Shown here piece after piece: positions 34,633-44,426 of a stretch of 64,000 bases of DNA. Origin of the DNA: Coniochaeta sp. PMI_546 (Eukaryota > Ascomycota > Sordariomycetes > Coniochaetales > Coniochaetaceae); contig MU271143.1 in the NCBI GenBank assembly GCA_021432605.1, forward strand, positions 2,861,277-2,925,276, given 5' to 3'. The position numbers and the translations under genes were made by a program. Position 1 is the first letter of the stretch. Each line of letters begins with the position of its first letter. The notes beneath the pieces were generated by a model. The model was given only the letters and a program-made list of their open reading frames with translations, made no database searches and was not told the origin of the DNA.

Positions 34633-36876
34633 TCAGTTTGACGAGCCATAGGCCTCGTCGACTTCCTTCCGGAACTTATTGAGGATGCCCTTGCGGTTCA
34701 GCTTCTGAGCTGCGGTAACGAGGCTCTGCAGGAAGGGGTTAGCTGCCGTTGACCATAACACACACACACATATGTATACACCGAGTCACGCCACGGGATC
34801 GACTTACGTTTTGCGGCGTCCACTCCTCATCCGACATGACGACACCCTCGATAATCTCAATCCCGGACAACCCACCGGCACGGCCCGCATTCTGAAGCTC
34901 CTTGAGCACAGCCTGCTGCAGCTTCTTGTTGTGCACCAGCTCCTCGATGGTATTGCCCTGCACCCCGATGGAAGCCGCCAGCTTCTTCAACGCCGGCTCG
35001 GCGGGGACAATGATGGCGATGGGCCGGGTCTTGGAGTCATCGGCGTACACGCATATGTTGGCCACCACGGGCGCGGACCGGTAGATGGATTCGAGCTTCT
35101 CGAGCGCAATGTACTCGCCATTCAACGTCTTGATCAGGTTCTTCTTGCGGTCAATGATCTTCAGGTGGCCGTTGCGGTCCCACTCGCCGATGTCGCCGGT
35201 CTTGAACCAGCCGTCCGCCGTCATGGCCTCGGCCGTCTCCTTGTCGTTCTGGTAGTAGCCTTCCATGACGGTCGGCCCGCGCAGCCAGATCTCGCCCTGG
35301 GGGTTGGGCTTGTTGGTCGCGAAGTAGCCGGCGTCGGCGAAGTCGACGAGTTTGGCCTCGACAGAGGCAGGCATGGCGCCGATCGTGTCGGCGGTCCACT
35401 CGAGCGGGTTCTGCAGTGTGCCGTTGGCTGTTGTCTCGGTAAGTCCATACCCGATAATCATGGGGCAGATGGCCATGCTGATGAAGCGCTGCGTCTCCTT
35501 GGACACGGGACCTCCGCCGTTCATGCACAGCTTCAGCCGGCCGCCGGTAGCCTCCTTGATTTTCTTGAAGACGACTGCATCCAGAGCTCCCGAACCAGGC
35601 AGACCCGCGCCCAAGAGCGCATTCTTGGCCCATAGAGCGCCCCAGAAGAGCTTCTGGACGACCGGACTGCCATCGTGGACCTTGGCAATGATGCCCTTTT
35701 TGACCGTCTCCCACACGGCCGGGACGCCGACCATGACACTGGGCCGGAACTCCCTGATATCACCTTTGCAGTTACGAACCGACGTGTCGGACAGGGTTTT
35801 GGGGTTGCTGTAGCCCATGGTGGAGCCCCAGAAGATTGACGCGTTCTCGAAAACGTACTCGAGAATATGTGCCAGGGGTAGGTATGTCAGCAAGCCATCG
35901 CCGGGTCCAATAAAAGGCTGCACCACGACGCTCACGCTCGCCACTTTAAGATTCCGACAAATTAGCCCCAAAGTGTTCTGACTACAGACCAAGGATCAAT
36001 AAGAATGCAGGTAAGCTTACCAGATGCAACCACATTCTTATGCTTCAGGGGCACACCCTTGGGCGTACCGGTCGAGCCGGAGGTGTACATGATACAGCAG
36101 AGGTCTTCCGGCGTCGGAGGGACGGGGTCGACGGGGTTGTCCTCGCCAAGCTTGCGCAGCTCCTCAACGCTGAGGACGCTGACATGAGGGAAGGCGGCCT
36201 TTAGCTTGTCGATGTGTTCCTGCTTGACCTGGTTCTGGTTGTTGTATACGACCTGTCTAACCTCAGTAGCATCCTTGAGGACGTTGCTGAGAGTAGGCAG
36301 GAGGTGCGGATCGAGGAATATGGCCTTGGCGCCCGTGGCGACCATGGAATGGCGAAGACCCTCCTCACCGAGTGTGTCGTAGGCTGTGACGATGGCCATG
36401 TTCTGGGAGGCGGCTCCATGGCCCATAGCAAGCCAGTACTGGCTCGTTGCCGCGAAGATGTGGACGCGGTCGTTCGCCTGCAGACCGAGCTTGCGCAGAC
36501 CGGCGCCGAGCTGCAGCACGAGGCGCTCGTACTCGTTGTAGGTTAGGTATTCGTAAGAGCTCAGCTCGAAGTAGGTCCAGTTCTTGTCGACCTCGCGCTC
36601 CTCGCCGTCGATCATCTTCTTGACCTTCTTGGTTTCCTGGTGTGTGCGCAAGAGCTTGCGCGAGCCCATGCACTTGGCATTGCCGAACTTGGCCGCGCTG
36701 ACGCGAACGAGCTCGTAGACGGTAGAGATGTTCTGTGCGGGTTTCGTGGGCAGCTCATTCACTGCTGCTGGGTGCCGGCGGACGGGCGTCTCGCCCTCGA
36801 CGGGCTGCTGGCCGGGCACCTCGACAGAGAATGGGGGCTTGGCCGACAGCCGCGGTAGAATTATCTGTTGAGTCAT
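34633..36876 (-). CDS. FAA1: Long-chain fatty acid-CoA ligase
   Basis: Activates long-chain fatty acids to acyl-CoA via an acyl-AMP intermediate, for lipid synthesis, beta-oxidation and fatty-acid import. Three exons on the minus strand, 36876-36021, 35943-34808 and 34725-34633 (introns 77 and 82 nt), give 694 residues, the Faa1/Faa4 size. The ATP/AMP motif YTSGSTGTPKG is at 264-274. It is followed by LTYLPLAHILEYVFE, GYGLTETTANGT and the fatty-acid-binding signature region DGWFKTGDIGEWDRNGHLKI with the catalytic-region Lys downstream (KTLNGEYIALEKLE). The small last exon supplies the conserved end SLVTAAQKLNRKGILNKFRK. Without the last splice the frame continues into a short meaningless tail. 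A CT-rich tract lies 360 nt upstream of the ATG. Single-copy Faa1/Faa4-type gene; the exact paralogue name is a choice of convenience. Confidence 0.95.
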
Positions 36877-38379
36877 GTTGGACTGATTTTGCAGAAACGT
36901 TGTTTTGGGTATCTCGGAAAGGGTATGGGTGCACGTTTTGTGTGCTCAGCTGTAGAGAGGAGGCGCTCCAGCGATGACGAAGCTTGAGCTACCTGTTTGT
37001 TGAGGAGCTCTGCCTGGTCTGCGGGCAAGCTGTGAAACCGGAGTTAAGCTACTAGTGGTTGGCCAAAGTTTTGGGGGGGAATACGCTTTTCTTGCTGCTC
37101 GCTAGGTTGCCAGACGCCCTTCACAACAATGAAAAAGAAGAGACGATGAAGCGAGGATGAGGTTAATGAATACAAGCTGGGTGGAAGGAGAGCGGGAAAG
37201 AAAGATGTGCACGAGGGTCGGGGCCAGGGCGTCTTTCTCTCTCTCTCTGTCTCTCTCTCTCTGTTGACGAGGTGAAAGCAAGGCTTGTAATGCTTGGCTT
37301 TTTCGCTACGACCTTAGCTGATTTGAGCCACTGTGCACTAGCCACATTCAGGGTTCGTCAAGAGGAGAAGAGGAGAAAAGGAGCATTTTCATCAAGTCAA
37401 ATTTGTCCTGTCCAATGCTAATAATACTGTGTAAAATGACCCGCGGTGCCACAAGACGGGAAAAAGATGGCTCGAGCTTCCAGGTTCCTCTGCAAGACTG
37501 CAACCATGACGAAATGCAGCGGATCGCTGGATCAAAGGAGCTGTACGTGTAGTGTAGTGTAGTGTAAGAAAAACGGCGCTAATTAGACTAGACAACCCCA
37601 GGGCACCACACAGTCCACAGTCCACGGGAAGAAACCATCTAGGCTGACTTTGGAAAAGTGCGTCTCTCTTTAGTCCACAGTAGCTCCTTGACCTCGCAGG
37701 CGATTGATGCGGGGCTCCTCAGCACTAGTGGACACTACTGCGCAGGACAGCAATCACCCCAACAACTTGGCCAGTTCCCAAGACTCTGCCCAGCATGCCG
37801 AGAAGAGGCTGTTTGTCACTTGACTTTGTCCCGTTGGTTGACAAGCCAGCCCCAGACTTTGGACCTTTTCCACTCATCCATCATACACTAGCTACCTAGT
37901 GTAGTGTAGCCGGTTGCTGTCTCCAACCATCAACAGCCAACTCAGTTGGTGTCAGCTGCCGGCAGCTTTGTCAAAAGCTGTCAAGATCACAACACGCACA
38001 GCACAACTACACGAAGATCACTGCTACCAGAATTAGGTTGGTCTGACAACTGCCCAACTCCGGACTCCCGATATTTAGTGGTCCAGCACAGCCCCGACGC
38101 CTCGCTTCTTGGCCGCATCGAAATATATTACGAAGCGTCTTGTCAGAACGGTCAGATCTTGTGGTGCTGCTCCTTGTCGGGTTTGCAGCTTTGCAGTGCA
38201 ATCGGCTTGCAACCTCCGGCCGGATCTGAACCGAAATCAAAGTTTCCGACAGACCCGTACTTTGATATTTGATCAAGCCAATAAGTACTGTGGTAGACAG
38301 TGACAAGGTAGACTTATACAGTAGAAAGGACAGGGTGTCTCACGCAAGCCCGCCGCGGGCGGCGGAATAAACCGTTGAC
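36877..38379. other. Divergent promoter region, 1.5 kb
   Basis: Lies between the acyl-CoA synthetase (minus) and the RKM5-like gene (plus). It holds a CT microsatellite at 37231-37264 and GTGTA repeats near 37550 and 37898. No gene recognised. Confidence 0.55.
37231..37264. repeat. CT/TCTG microsatellite
   Basis: TCTCTCTCTCTGTCTCTC-type repeat; on the transcribed strand of the acyl-CoA synthetase it is a GA-rich tract about 360 nt before the start codon, possibly in the promoter or leader. Confidence 0.75.
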
Positions 38380-39494
38380 ATGACGACCCTTGACGGTCTG
38401 GTCCAATGTCTCGGTGTCCATGTCACTTCGGTGGAAGAAGGTCTGTCTCTTTGCATACTGCGCGCAGAATACGGGAAAGCAAACTGACCGCCAGCCCCAT
38501 AGAGACATTCGATCTGTTCTCACAAGATCTTCCATCTCAGAATCTCGGCTTTGTCGACTCCAAGTCACACGTAGTTGAGGTCGCAGTCGCTGGACATGAC
38601 TTTACCATTCACCAGTCACCTGCCATCCTCTCATCCAACCGTGCAGGTGGCACGACAGGAGCAGGCAAGTCAAGTCCTTGACCATCTGACATACTCGTGT
38701 TCCTGCCTACCTGGTTATGCTAAACCGCAGCACCGCCTCGTGTAGTCGTTTGGAAGATCACGCCTGTGTTCGCCCAGTGGATAAGCAGCTTGGACAACAT
38801 TCTCTTCACCAACGGCATCCTATCTGCCCAATCTACCGTTGTCGAGCTTGGCTGCGGGATATCGGCCCTCGTCGGCTTGCTGTTGGCGCCCAAGATATCC
38901 AGCTATGTCCTGACTGACCAGTCCTATGTCTCGAAGCTTTTGGAGCAGAATATCGAGGAGAACAAGGATGTACTCACCACTAAACCCGCAGCTGCAGGCA
39001 GAGGTACAAAGAGCAGCAGCAGCAGCCGCAGATCCAAAGGACGGCCGTCTGTCGTGCGCAGACCATCATCATCGGCTTCCGATCGACTTACATTCCGGTC
39101 ATTAGACTGGGAAACAGACACGGTCACCTCGTCCTTGACCGGCAGCCAAACGGTGCGCAGCTTCAATGCAGTCGTCTGCTGCGACTGCATCTACAACGAG
39201 GCGCTGGTAGAGCCTCTGGTGCAGACCTGCGCCGACATCTGCAGGTTACGCGCTGATGACGAGGCCATCATGAGTGACGAGGGGACACTCCCATGTATAT
39301 GTGTTGTAGCCCAGCAGCTCCGCAACTCTGACGTGTTTGAGGCTTGGTTGACCCGATTTGCTCGAGATTTTGATGTCTGGCGCGTACCAGACTCGCATCT
39401 TATCGAAGGCCTGCGGTCTAACACTGGGTTTGCCGTACACATAGGCATCCTGAGGGGATGTACAAGCGACTCGAATCGACAGGATAGAGGATAG
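38380..39494 (+). CDS. RKM5: Ribosomal lysine N-methyltransferase, RKM5-like
   Basis: SAM-dependent lysine methyltransferase of the METTL21/Rkm5 group; yeast Rkm5 methylates ribosomal protein L1. Exons 38380-38440, 38503-38664 and 38746-39494 give 323 residues. Intron 1 (62 nt) has an unusual donor GTCTGT, branch ACTGAC and acceptor CATAG. It joins in phase to give the family line EEETFDLFSQDLPSQNLGFVD. Intron 2 (81 nt) begins GCAAGT instead of GT, a GC-AG intron, and joins GGTTGA to VVWKITPVFAQW. Further signs are VAGHDFTIHQSP, SAM motif I VVELGCGISALVGL, YVLTDQ, LDWETD and the catalytic-region CCDCIYNEALVEPL. A Ser/Arg-rich insertion (about residues 160-190) separates the motifs. Divergent from the acyl-CoA synthetase. 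Identification rests on several family-specific lines. Confidence 0.9.
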
Positions 39495-39950
39495 ATGCCT
39501 AGAGGTAGTCCCATAGAGCACGATCTGAAAGTAGCCGCAATGCTAAAAAGTGTTCCCGAACTTAATCATCTCGATAATGATCATCACGTTCCATTCCACG
39601 TCTCATCAAACCGTCGGACTCCGAGGCTCTTGCAGTACCTTGTCCTTACACGTGGACTTCAGAACACAGTGAGTGGCGCTTCAGCCCACGAGCATATGCA
39701 GGAACCATTTACTCCCACCACCGCATCTCTCCGGCAGGCACTCCTGAACCGAATTGACTCGTCCCTGGATGGTTCACTCCCAATACAAACTAATTCGCTG
39801 ATTCACTGATGCGCTCATTGTGGAGGGATAAGCCTAAAGAAAGCGAACGTTGGTTTCGACCCGCAGCGCCAAAATATAAGTACCATTACCAAGCGATCAG
39901 TACGTGGATCCACCCACCTTCGCATCTTACAAGGATGTGTCACGCTAAAT
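39495..39950. other. Intergenic between RKM5-like gene and tRNA
   Basis: No gene recognised; contains the 3' flank of the RKM5-like gene and the 5' flank of the tRNA gene. Confidence 0.6.
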
Positions 39951-40044
39951 GTCAAGGTGCCGGAGTGGTTAACGGGCGGCCCTGCTATCAAACGCAGTGT
40001 AGGCCGTGTCTTCGGACGCGCAGGTTCGAATCCTGTCCTTGACG
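39951..40044 (+). tRNA. tRNA-Ser (GCU anticodon) with 13-nt intron
   Basis: Class II tRNA. The acceptor stem GTCAAGG/CCTTGAC pairs perfectly, with discriminator G at 40044. D stem is CCG/CGG around GAGTGGTTAA; anticodon stem is CGGCC (39977-39981)/GGCCG (40002-40006). The loop reads CTGCTA then A, with anticodon GCT at 39984-39986 decoding AGC/AGU. A 13-nt intron (39988-40000) sits one base 3' of the anticodon, the canonical nuclear position. The long variable arm GTC-TTCG-GAC and T arm GCAGG-TTCGAAT-CCTGT complete it. Confidence 0.95.
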
Positions 40045-40049
40045 ATTTC

Positions 40050-40062
40050 TTTTGCATTTTTT
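40050..40062 (+). terminator. RNA polymerase III T-run terminators
   Basis: TTTT at 40050-40053 and TTTTTT at 40057-40062 follow the tRNA within 6-18 nt on the coding strand, typical Pol III stop signals. Confidence 0.8.
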
Positions 40063-40592
40063 GGGGAATTAATCCCTGGGATCTCCTTCTGCTATCGTGA
40101 CAGGTAATCACGACTGCACTTGACGTGGAGCCTTTTCTTCCTCTTCGGGCTTGCTACCAAGAGTGGTCCGGTCAATCAGCGGTCACATCTGGTGGACAAC
40201 TTTTGCAAAGCCGTCGCAGTCTTCCCCCCCTTGTCTATGATGATAGTTCTTTCTGCACTGTGTGGCGAGCAAAGTAGTCGCGCGTTCAAGTAGACTGGCA
40301 CGTAAAAGGCGTACTTGATGAGCCTTGGGGCTTGATATCGTGAAGAGCCTTATCGACTGATGTTTCCACGTCCATGAAGTGGTTGAGCGGTCATTTAGTT
40401 ACGGTATAAGCTACGAGTCTGCTGTCTCCGAAGTATACCGTCTTTGGCTCTTTGGCCACACTATGACTGGTTAGGTTGAAGCTCTATCTTAGCATGAAAA
40501 CTACGCTATGAGATGAAACAAACACAACAATCATCACTCATTAACTACAGTATCATATGTGAAGGATATCAGAATATGTTGAACCCCACGTT
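40063..40592. other. Intergenic, 3' flank of transglutaminase-like gene
   Basis: No gene recognised in these 530 bases. Confidence 0.6.
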
Positions 40593-42626
40593 TCATACCA
40601 GCTCCCATCCCACAACGCAGTCCCAACCCATGGCACGTATGCTGTTACTCGCCCTCATCGAGAGAAACTTCTCCTTGGACATCCCCCTCACCTCCTCATT
40701 ATTCAGCTTCGTGAGTCCGAGCAGCTGGAGCTGTTGACCGGGCGCGCCCAGATCACGGGCAGGAATGTCGACCCACCACCAGAACCCATCGTTCTCGAGC
40801 ACGACCATATCGTCTTTCTGACCGTTCACACCCCTCCCATCCGGGCCGTGAATCTTCATCATGAGCAGCAGCGGCTTGCCCCTGCCGTGCTTCTCGCCGT
40901 CCCAGTGCTCGCAGATCTTGCTGAACTGGAACCGCACTATTTCCCCGCTGCGGACAGAGATATGCTTCTCGCGAGGACTGAAGGTGAACTCGTTGAGGCC
41001 CTCTTTCCCGGCATGGCAGTACCACATTGCCTGCTCGCCCTTGAGCGGGCCGACGATGTATTCCTCCCACGTCGGTATCCTCCCGTCGCTGCGGTAGAAA
41101 TGCCTCGAATCCTCGGGAAAGTGCTTGAGCCCGAACAGCTCGTTGGAGAGGGTGAACATCTCGGGCGCGAAGCGCTTGATGTACCGCGGCTTGTCGACCG
41201 CGCCAGCACCCCAGCAAGCGTCGATGAGCTTCCACTCCCCGCCGTCGATCCGCACCGCATTCCACGCATGCCCCGTGGCGTCACGCGGCGGAGGACCCTG
41301 TCCGGCCGCTAGCGGCGTAAAGCCGTATCCCTTGCCGTGTCCGGTTACGACAACGCACTCCAGCCCGGCTCGCCGTGCGATGCCCTCATAGACCTTGGCG
41401 TAGCCCTCGCAGACAGCCTTGCCGCTGAAGATGGTCTGGTCCAATGTCTGGCCACGCGGTATGCACTTGTTGAAGAAGCCATCGACATCGTAGGCGACGT
41501 TGTGGTGACACCAGGTGAAGATGGCGCGAGCCTTGTCAGTAAGCGACGGGAATGGGCTGCAGAGGTGGTGGGCTAGGTAGCCGACCGGATCCTGGCGCGG
41601 GAGTTCCCAGTATGGATACTTCTCCGCAACCGCGTCTGGCCCTGAAAAATCTCGGCAGACGAGGCAGGATCCTTCGCCTGCAGGAGCGGGCTTCGAGCGA
41701 GTGGAAGCTGCGGCGCGGCTCGCGACAGCGTCGATCTGCGCGAAGGTTGGCCTTGAGCTCAGGGGGACTGGAGGGGGTGCATGATCTTGGCCGTGTCTTG
41801 CCGTCTCCACGGCGGACTTTGCCCTGTTCCAGGCCGTTGGTGGTGGAGGCATTCGCCGTGCCGGCAGTGCGGGTGCTTGTTCATCTGCTTGCTCGGTTGC
41901 CGGCGAGCGTTCCGGTCTGCTGGGAAGCCGTGGAGGCAAGGATGGTCGTGGATCTGCAACCCGCGACACCGCCGGCGCCGACTTGATAGTGTGCAGCGGC
42001 GCCCTTGCGGCTTGCGCGGCGGCCTCCTCCTTCGCTCGTGCTTCGAGCTCACGGCGTGTGGGTGGCAGAGGCGGTAATTTTGCCTGATCCAGCGTTGGCG
42101 GCAGACGCCGTGTCGAATGATCTGAACCGACACTTGTCGCCGAGGACGCGGTGTTGTTTAGAGATGCGGTCGAGACAGTAGACCTGTAAGAGATATCGGA
42201 CGCATTGGAGTTTCTTCGCCCTGGCAGCGTTTGTGCGGACGGTCTCCGCGGCGGCAGAGCAGGTGATATCTGAGCCGTTGAAGACCGGGTCGGCAATTGT
42301 GGCGCGAAGGTCCGCCCTGGAAGCGGTGGTGACGATGTCTCTCCATCTTGGAGATCGGTGGTCCTTCGCGGCAACGGCGGTGCGCTTTCTACTGCGACCG
42401 GGGCGACCCTAGCGGGCCTGGCCGGTATTGACGGGCTCTTGGAAGTTGTTGCTTGATATCCGTGTCCATTGGTCACCAGCTGCGACGAAGCAGGCCGGTT
42501 TGGCGGTGGGGGAGGCGGTGCTCGTTTGCCTGCGCCAGGAGGAGGAGCCTGGAAGTTCTTCTGTTGGTTGAGGGCTGCTATCCTCTCGGCCAAGGTGGTG
42601 AAATGTGTTTCTTCAACTTCTGCCAT
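40593..42626 (-). CDS. Proline-rich protein with transglutaminase-like domain (Cyk3-like)
   Basis: Single-exon gene of 677 residues. The N-terminus (AERIAALNQQKNF at about 14-26) and following 300 residues are disordered and full of proline-rich PPLP and PPRR sites that could bind SH3 domains, so an actin or septation role is plausible. The C-terminal half holds a transglutaminase-like fold from about 340: ARAIFTWCHHNVAYD, then Cys406 in GKAVCEGYAKVYEGIA, His453 in ATGHAWNAV and Asp469 in WKLIDACWGAG, which fit the Cys-His-Asp triad. The end contains a beta-rich region with IPTWEEY and FWWWVDIPA. It resembles fungal Cyk3-type cytokinesis proteins but without the N-terminal SH3 domain of yeast Cyk3; function is inferred. 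The start is the ATG at 42626 (context GCCATGGCA). Confidence 0.85.
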   Translation of the reverse strand: MAEVEETHFTTLAERIAALNQQKNFQAPPPGAGKRAPPPPPPNRPASSQLVTNGHGYQATTSKSPSIPARPARVAPVAVESAPPLPRRTTDLQDGETSSPPLPGRTFAPQLPTRSSTAQISPALPPRRPSAQTLPGRRNSNASDISYRSTVSTASLNNTASSATSVGSDHSTRRLPPTLDQAKLPPLPPTRRELEARAKEEAAAQAARAPLHTIKSAPAVSRVADPRPSLPPRLPSRPERSPATEQADEQAPALPARRMPPPPTAWNRAKSAVETARHGQDHAPPPVPLSSRPTFAQIDAVASRAAASTRSKPAPAGEGSCLVCRDFSGPDAVAEKYPYWELPRQDPVGYLAHHLCSPFPSLTDKARAIFTWCHHNVAYDVDGFFNKCIPRGQTLDQTIFSGKAVCEGYAKVYEGIARRAGLECVVVTGHGKGYGFTPLAAGQGPPPRDATGHAWNAVRIDGGEWKLIDACWGAGAVDKPRYIKRFAPEMFTLSNELFGLKHFPEDSRHFYRSDGRIPTWEEYIVGPLKGEQAMWYCHAGKEGLNEFTFSPREKHISVRSGEIVRFQFSKICEHWDGEKHGRGKPLLLMMKIHGPDGRGVNGQKDDMVVLENDGFWWWVDIPARDLGAPGQQLQLLGLTKLNNEEVRGMSKEKFLSMRASNSIRAMGWDCVVGWELV

Positions 42627-43811
42627 GGCTGCTGTATGTTTGGGCAAACCGTAAAGTGGCGGTTCGTAGACAACTTCCAGGTTCTTAGGGGCGAAAAAGA
42701 CGTCTGCCGGTCCCAGGTAGAAGGTCAGTCGAGGCTACCTTCACGCAAAGACAGACGGTGGGGGCGAATATCAGTCAATTTGTGCCGTGAGTGCCGTCTG
42801 CTTCTTGGCTTGACGGATGTTCTCCGATTGAGGCCGGATTACATGTACTCGAGAGAGCCGGCTGTGATTTGGCAAAATAGACAAATAAGAAAGCGAAGGT
42901 GGACAGAGAACGAATGGAACTGAGTGAAGAAGGATAGCGGATGGAACAGAGAGTATCGACTCACGATTCCATTTCGATCACTCACAGTTGAGGACGGGGA
43001 GTCGTTGGATGCAAGGCAGCGGCACAGGGTGGATAATTAGGTACCTGACCTTATGTATTGTACAAGGTAACTTTGATGCACAGCCTCGCGATACCGCCAC
43101 CTTCTCCGCAATTGCCAAACATCGCAACGAGTGGACCTTCCGAGGACCAGGATCAGATGGCGAAGCAGCAGATCTTCTCTTCTGCTGGCCCTCTACTTCA
43201 TTCTGCCTTGCTTCCTGACTCAACATGTCCAACGACTGGCCTTCATTCATTGTTCGAATCCGGCGGGCTGATGAAATTGGACGAATTGGATGGAATCGAC
43301 GGCAGTCGGTATGACAATTGACAATCTTTTAGTTGCATGATGGATATGGCAACAACAGGCTCTCAGGGTCTTCCACTAGACTCTATAGTCTACGTGAAAT
43401 ATCCCAATACAACCGACTAGGTAGCCCTTAATCTTAGAATTTCACTTGGGATATTTACAGTCCTGGCACAGCGTTCGTAAATCTTGGAGGCCGGGTTGGC
43501 CGGTCTCGGGCCATGCACTGTAGGTTTCTTGCTGCGCTGTTTGCAAGGTGCCGGAGCGCTCAACAGGACTCAAAATAGCTACACGGACAAGTCAAGGGGT
43601 GGCGCTTGGTCCAGAGACGAGACGGTCTATGATGCTCTGAAGCCCCTGATGCAGGGAGGACGGGGACTCTGAACTCGTCAGTAGTAAAGCAGATCTTGGA
43701 ACTTATAGGAAGTGACAGAAACTGTCAAAGAGCTACTTCCTGATCTACCTTAGGTACCTTATATGTAGTAATCTTATCACAGGTGTCAAACCCAATTCAA
43801 AGAATGGAAGG

Positions 43812-43823
43812 TAAGGTACCTTA
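43812..43823. repeat. 12-bp palindrome TAAGGTACCTTA (copy 2)
   Basis: Perfect palindrome, identical to the one at 6939-6950 and surrounded by similar ACCTTAGGTA and GGTAAGGTACC words between 43745 and 44050. Confidence 0.7.
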
Positions 43824-44119
43824 GGTAGTGAGCGCACTGGTTAACTCTTCGTTTCAAAACTACCAGTAGTAAACGGGACCAATTTTGTACTAGGTGATGA
43901 ATACCGGTACCTTGAGGTACCCCACTTCAGCCTCCTTTAGGCCAAAAGGCATTCACATGTACATATACCAACGCGGGTTAGTGCACAGTACAACAGGTAC
44001 CTCTCTGCCTTATCATAGTAGACTTACCTAGCGGTAGACTAAGGTAGGGTAGTCCACTGATTAACGGCAACTAGCACGTTCCAGCTCTTGGCGTTGCCAA
44101 TCGGTGCCAGCACTTTGAT

Positions 44120-44153
44120 CGACCTCCGCGCTCTCTCGACCTCCGCGCTCTCT
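44120..44153. repeat. 17-bp perfect tandem duplication
   Basis: CGACCTCCGCGCTCTCT occurs twice in direct succession (44120-44136 and 44137-44153), about 275 nt before the F-box gene start, probably in its promoter or leader. Confidence 0.8.
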
Positions 44154-44426
44154 TGTCGCAGATCTGCCGTCTCACAACTTTACTCTTAAGGACGACGGCC
44201 GACCTGTTCTTCAATGTTTTCCCAGCCCTCTGGTCGAGCCCCGAGCCCGTGTGTGTTCCACAACCGCAAAGCTGTTGTGAACCCGTGAACCAACCGTCTT
44301 GCCACTTTTATCGTCTTACACTGCTGCCAATAAACACCAGTGTTCTACAGCTGGTGACGGTCTTCCCCTAAGCCCACGATCCGGACTGGCTCCCAGGACG
44401 GCAGCGCCGAAATAACACATAGTACC

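Larger units (their letters stand above)
42627..44426. other. Divergent promoter region, 1.8 kb
   Basis: Between the transglutaminase-like gene (minus) and the F-box gene (plus). It holds clustered GGTACC/ACCTTAGG sequences at 43745-44055, including the 12-bp palindrome at 43812-43823, and a 17-bp tandem duplication at 44120-44153. No gene recognised. Confidence 0.55.

Noticed and set aside
43245-43260. GTTCGAATCC resembling a tRNA B box
   Set aside because: No matching A box, acceptor stem or T-arm pairing around it.
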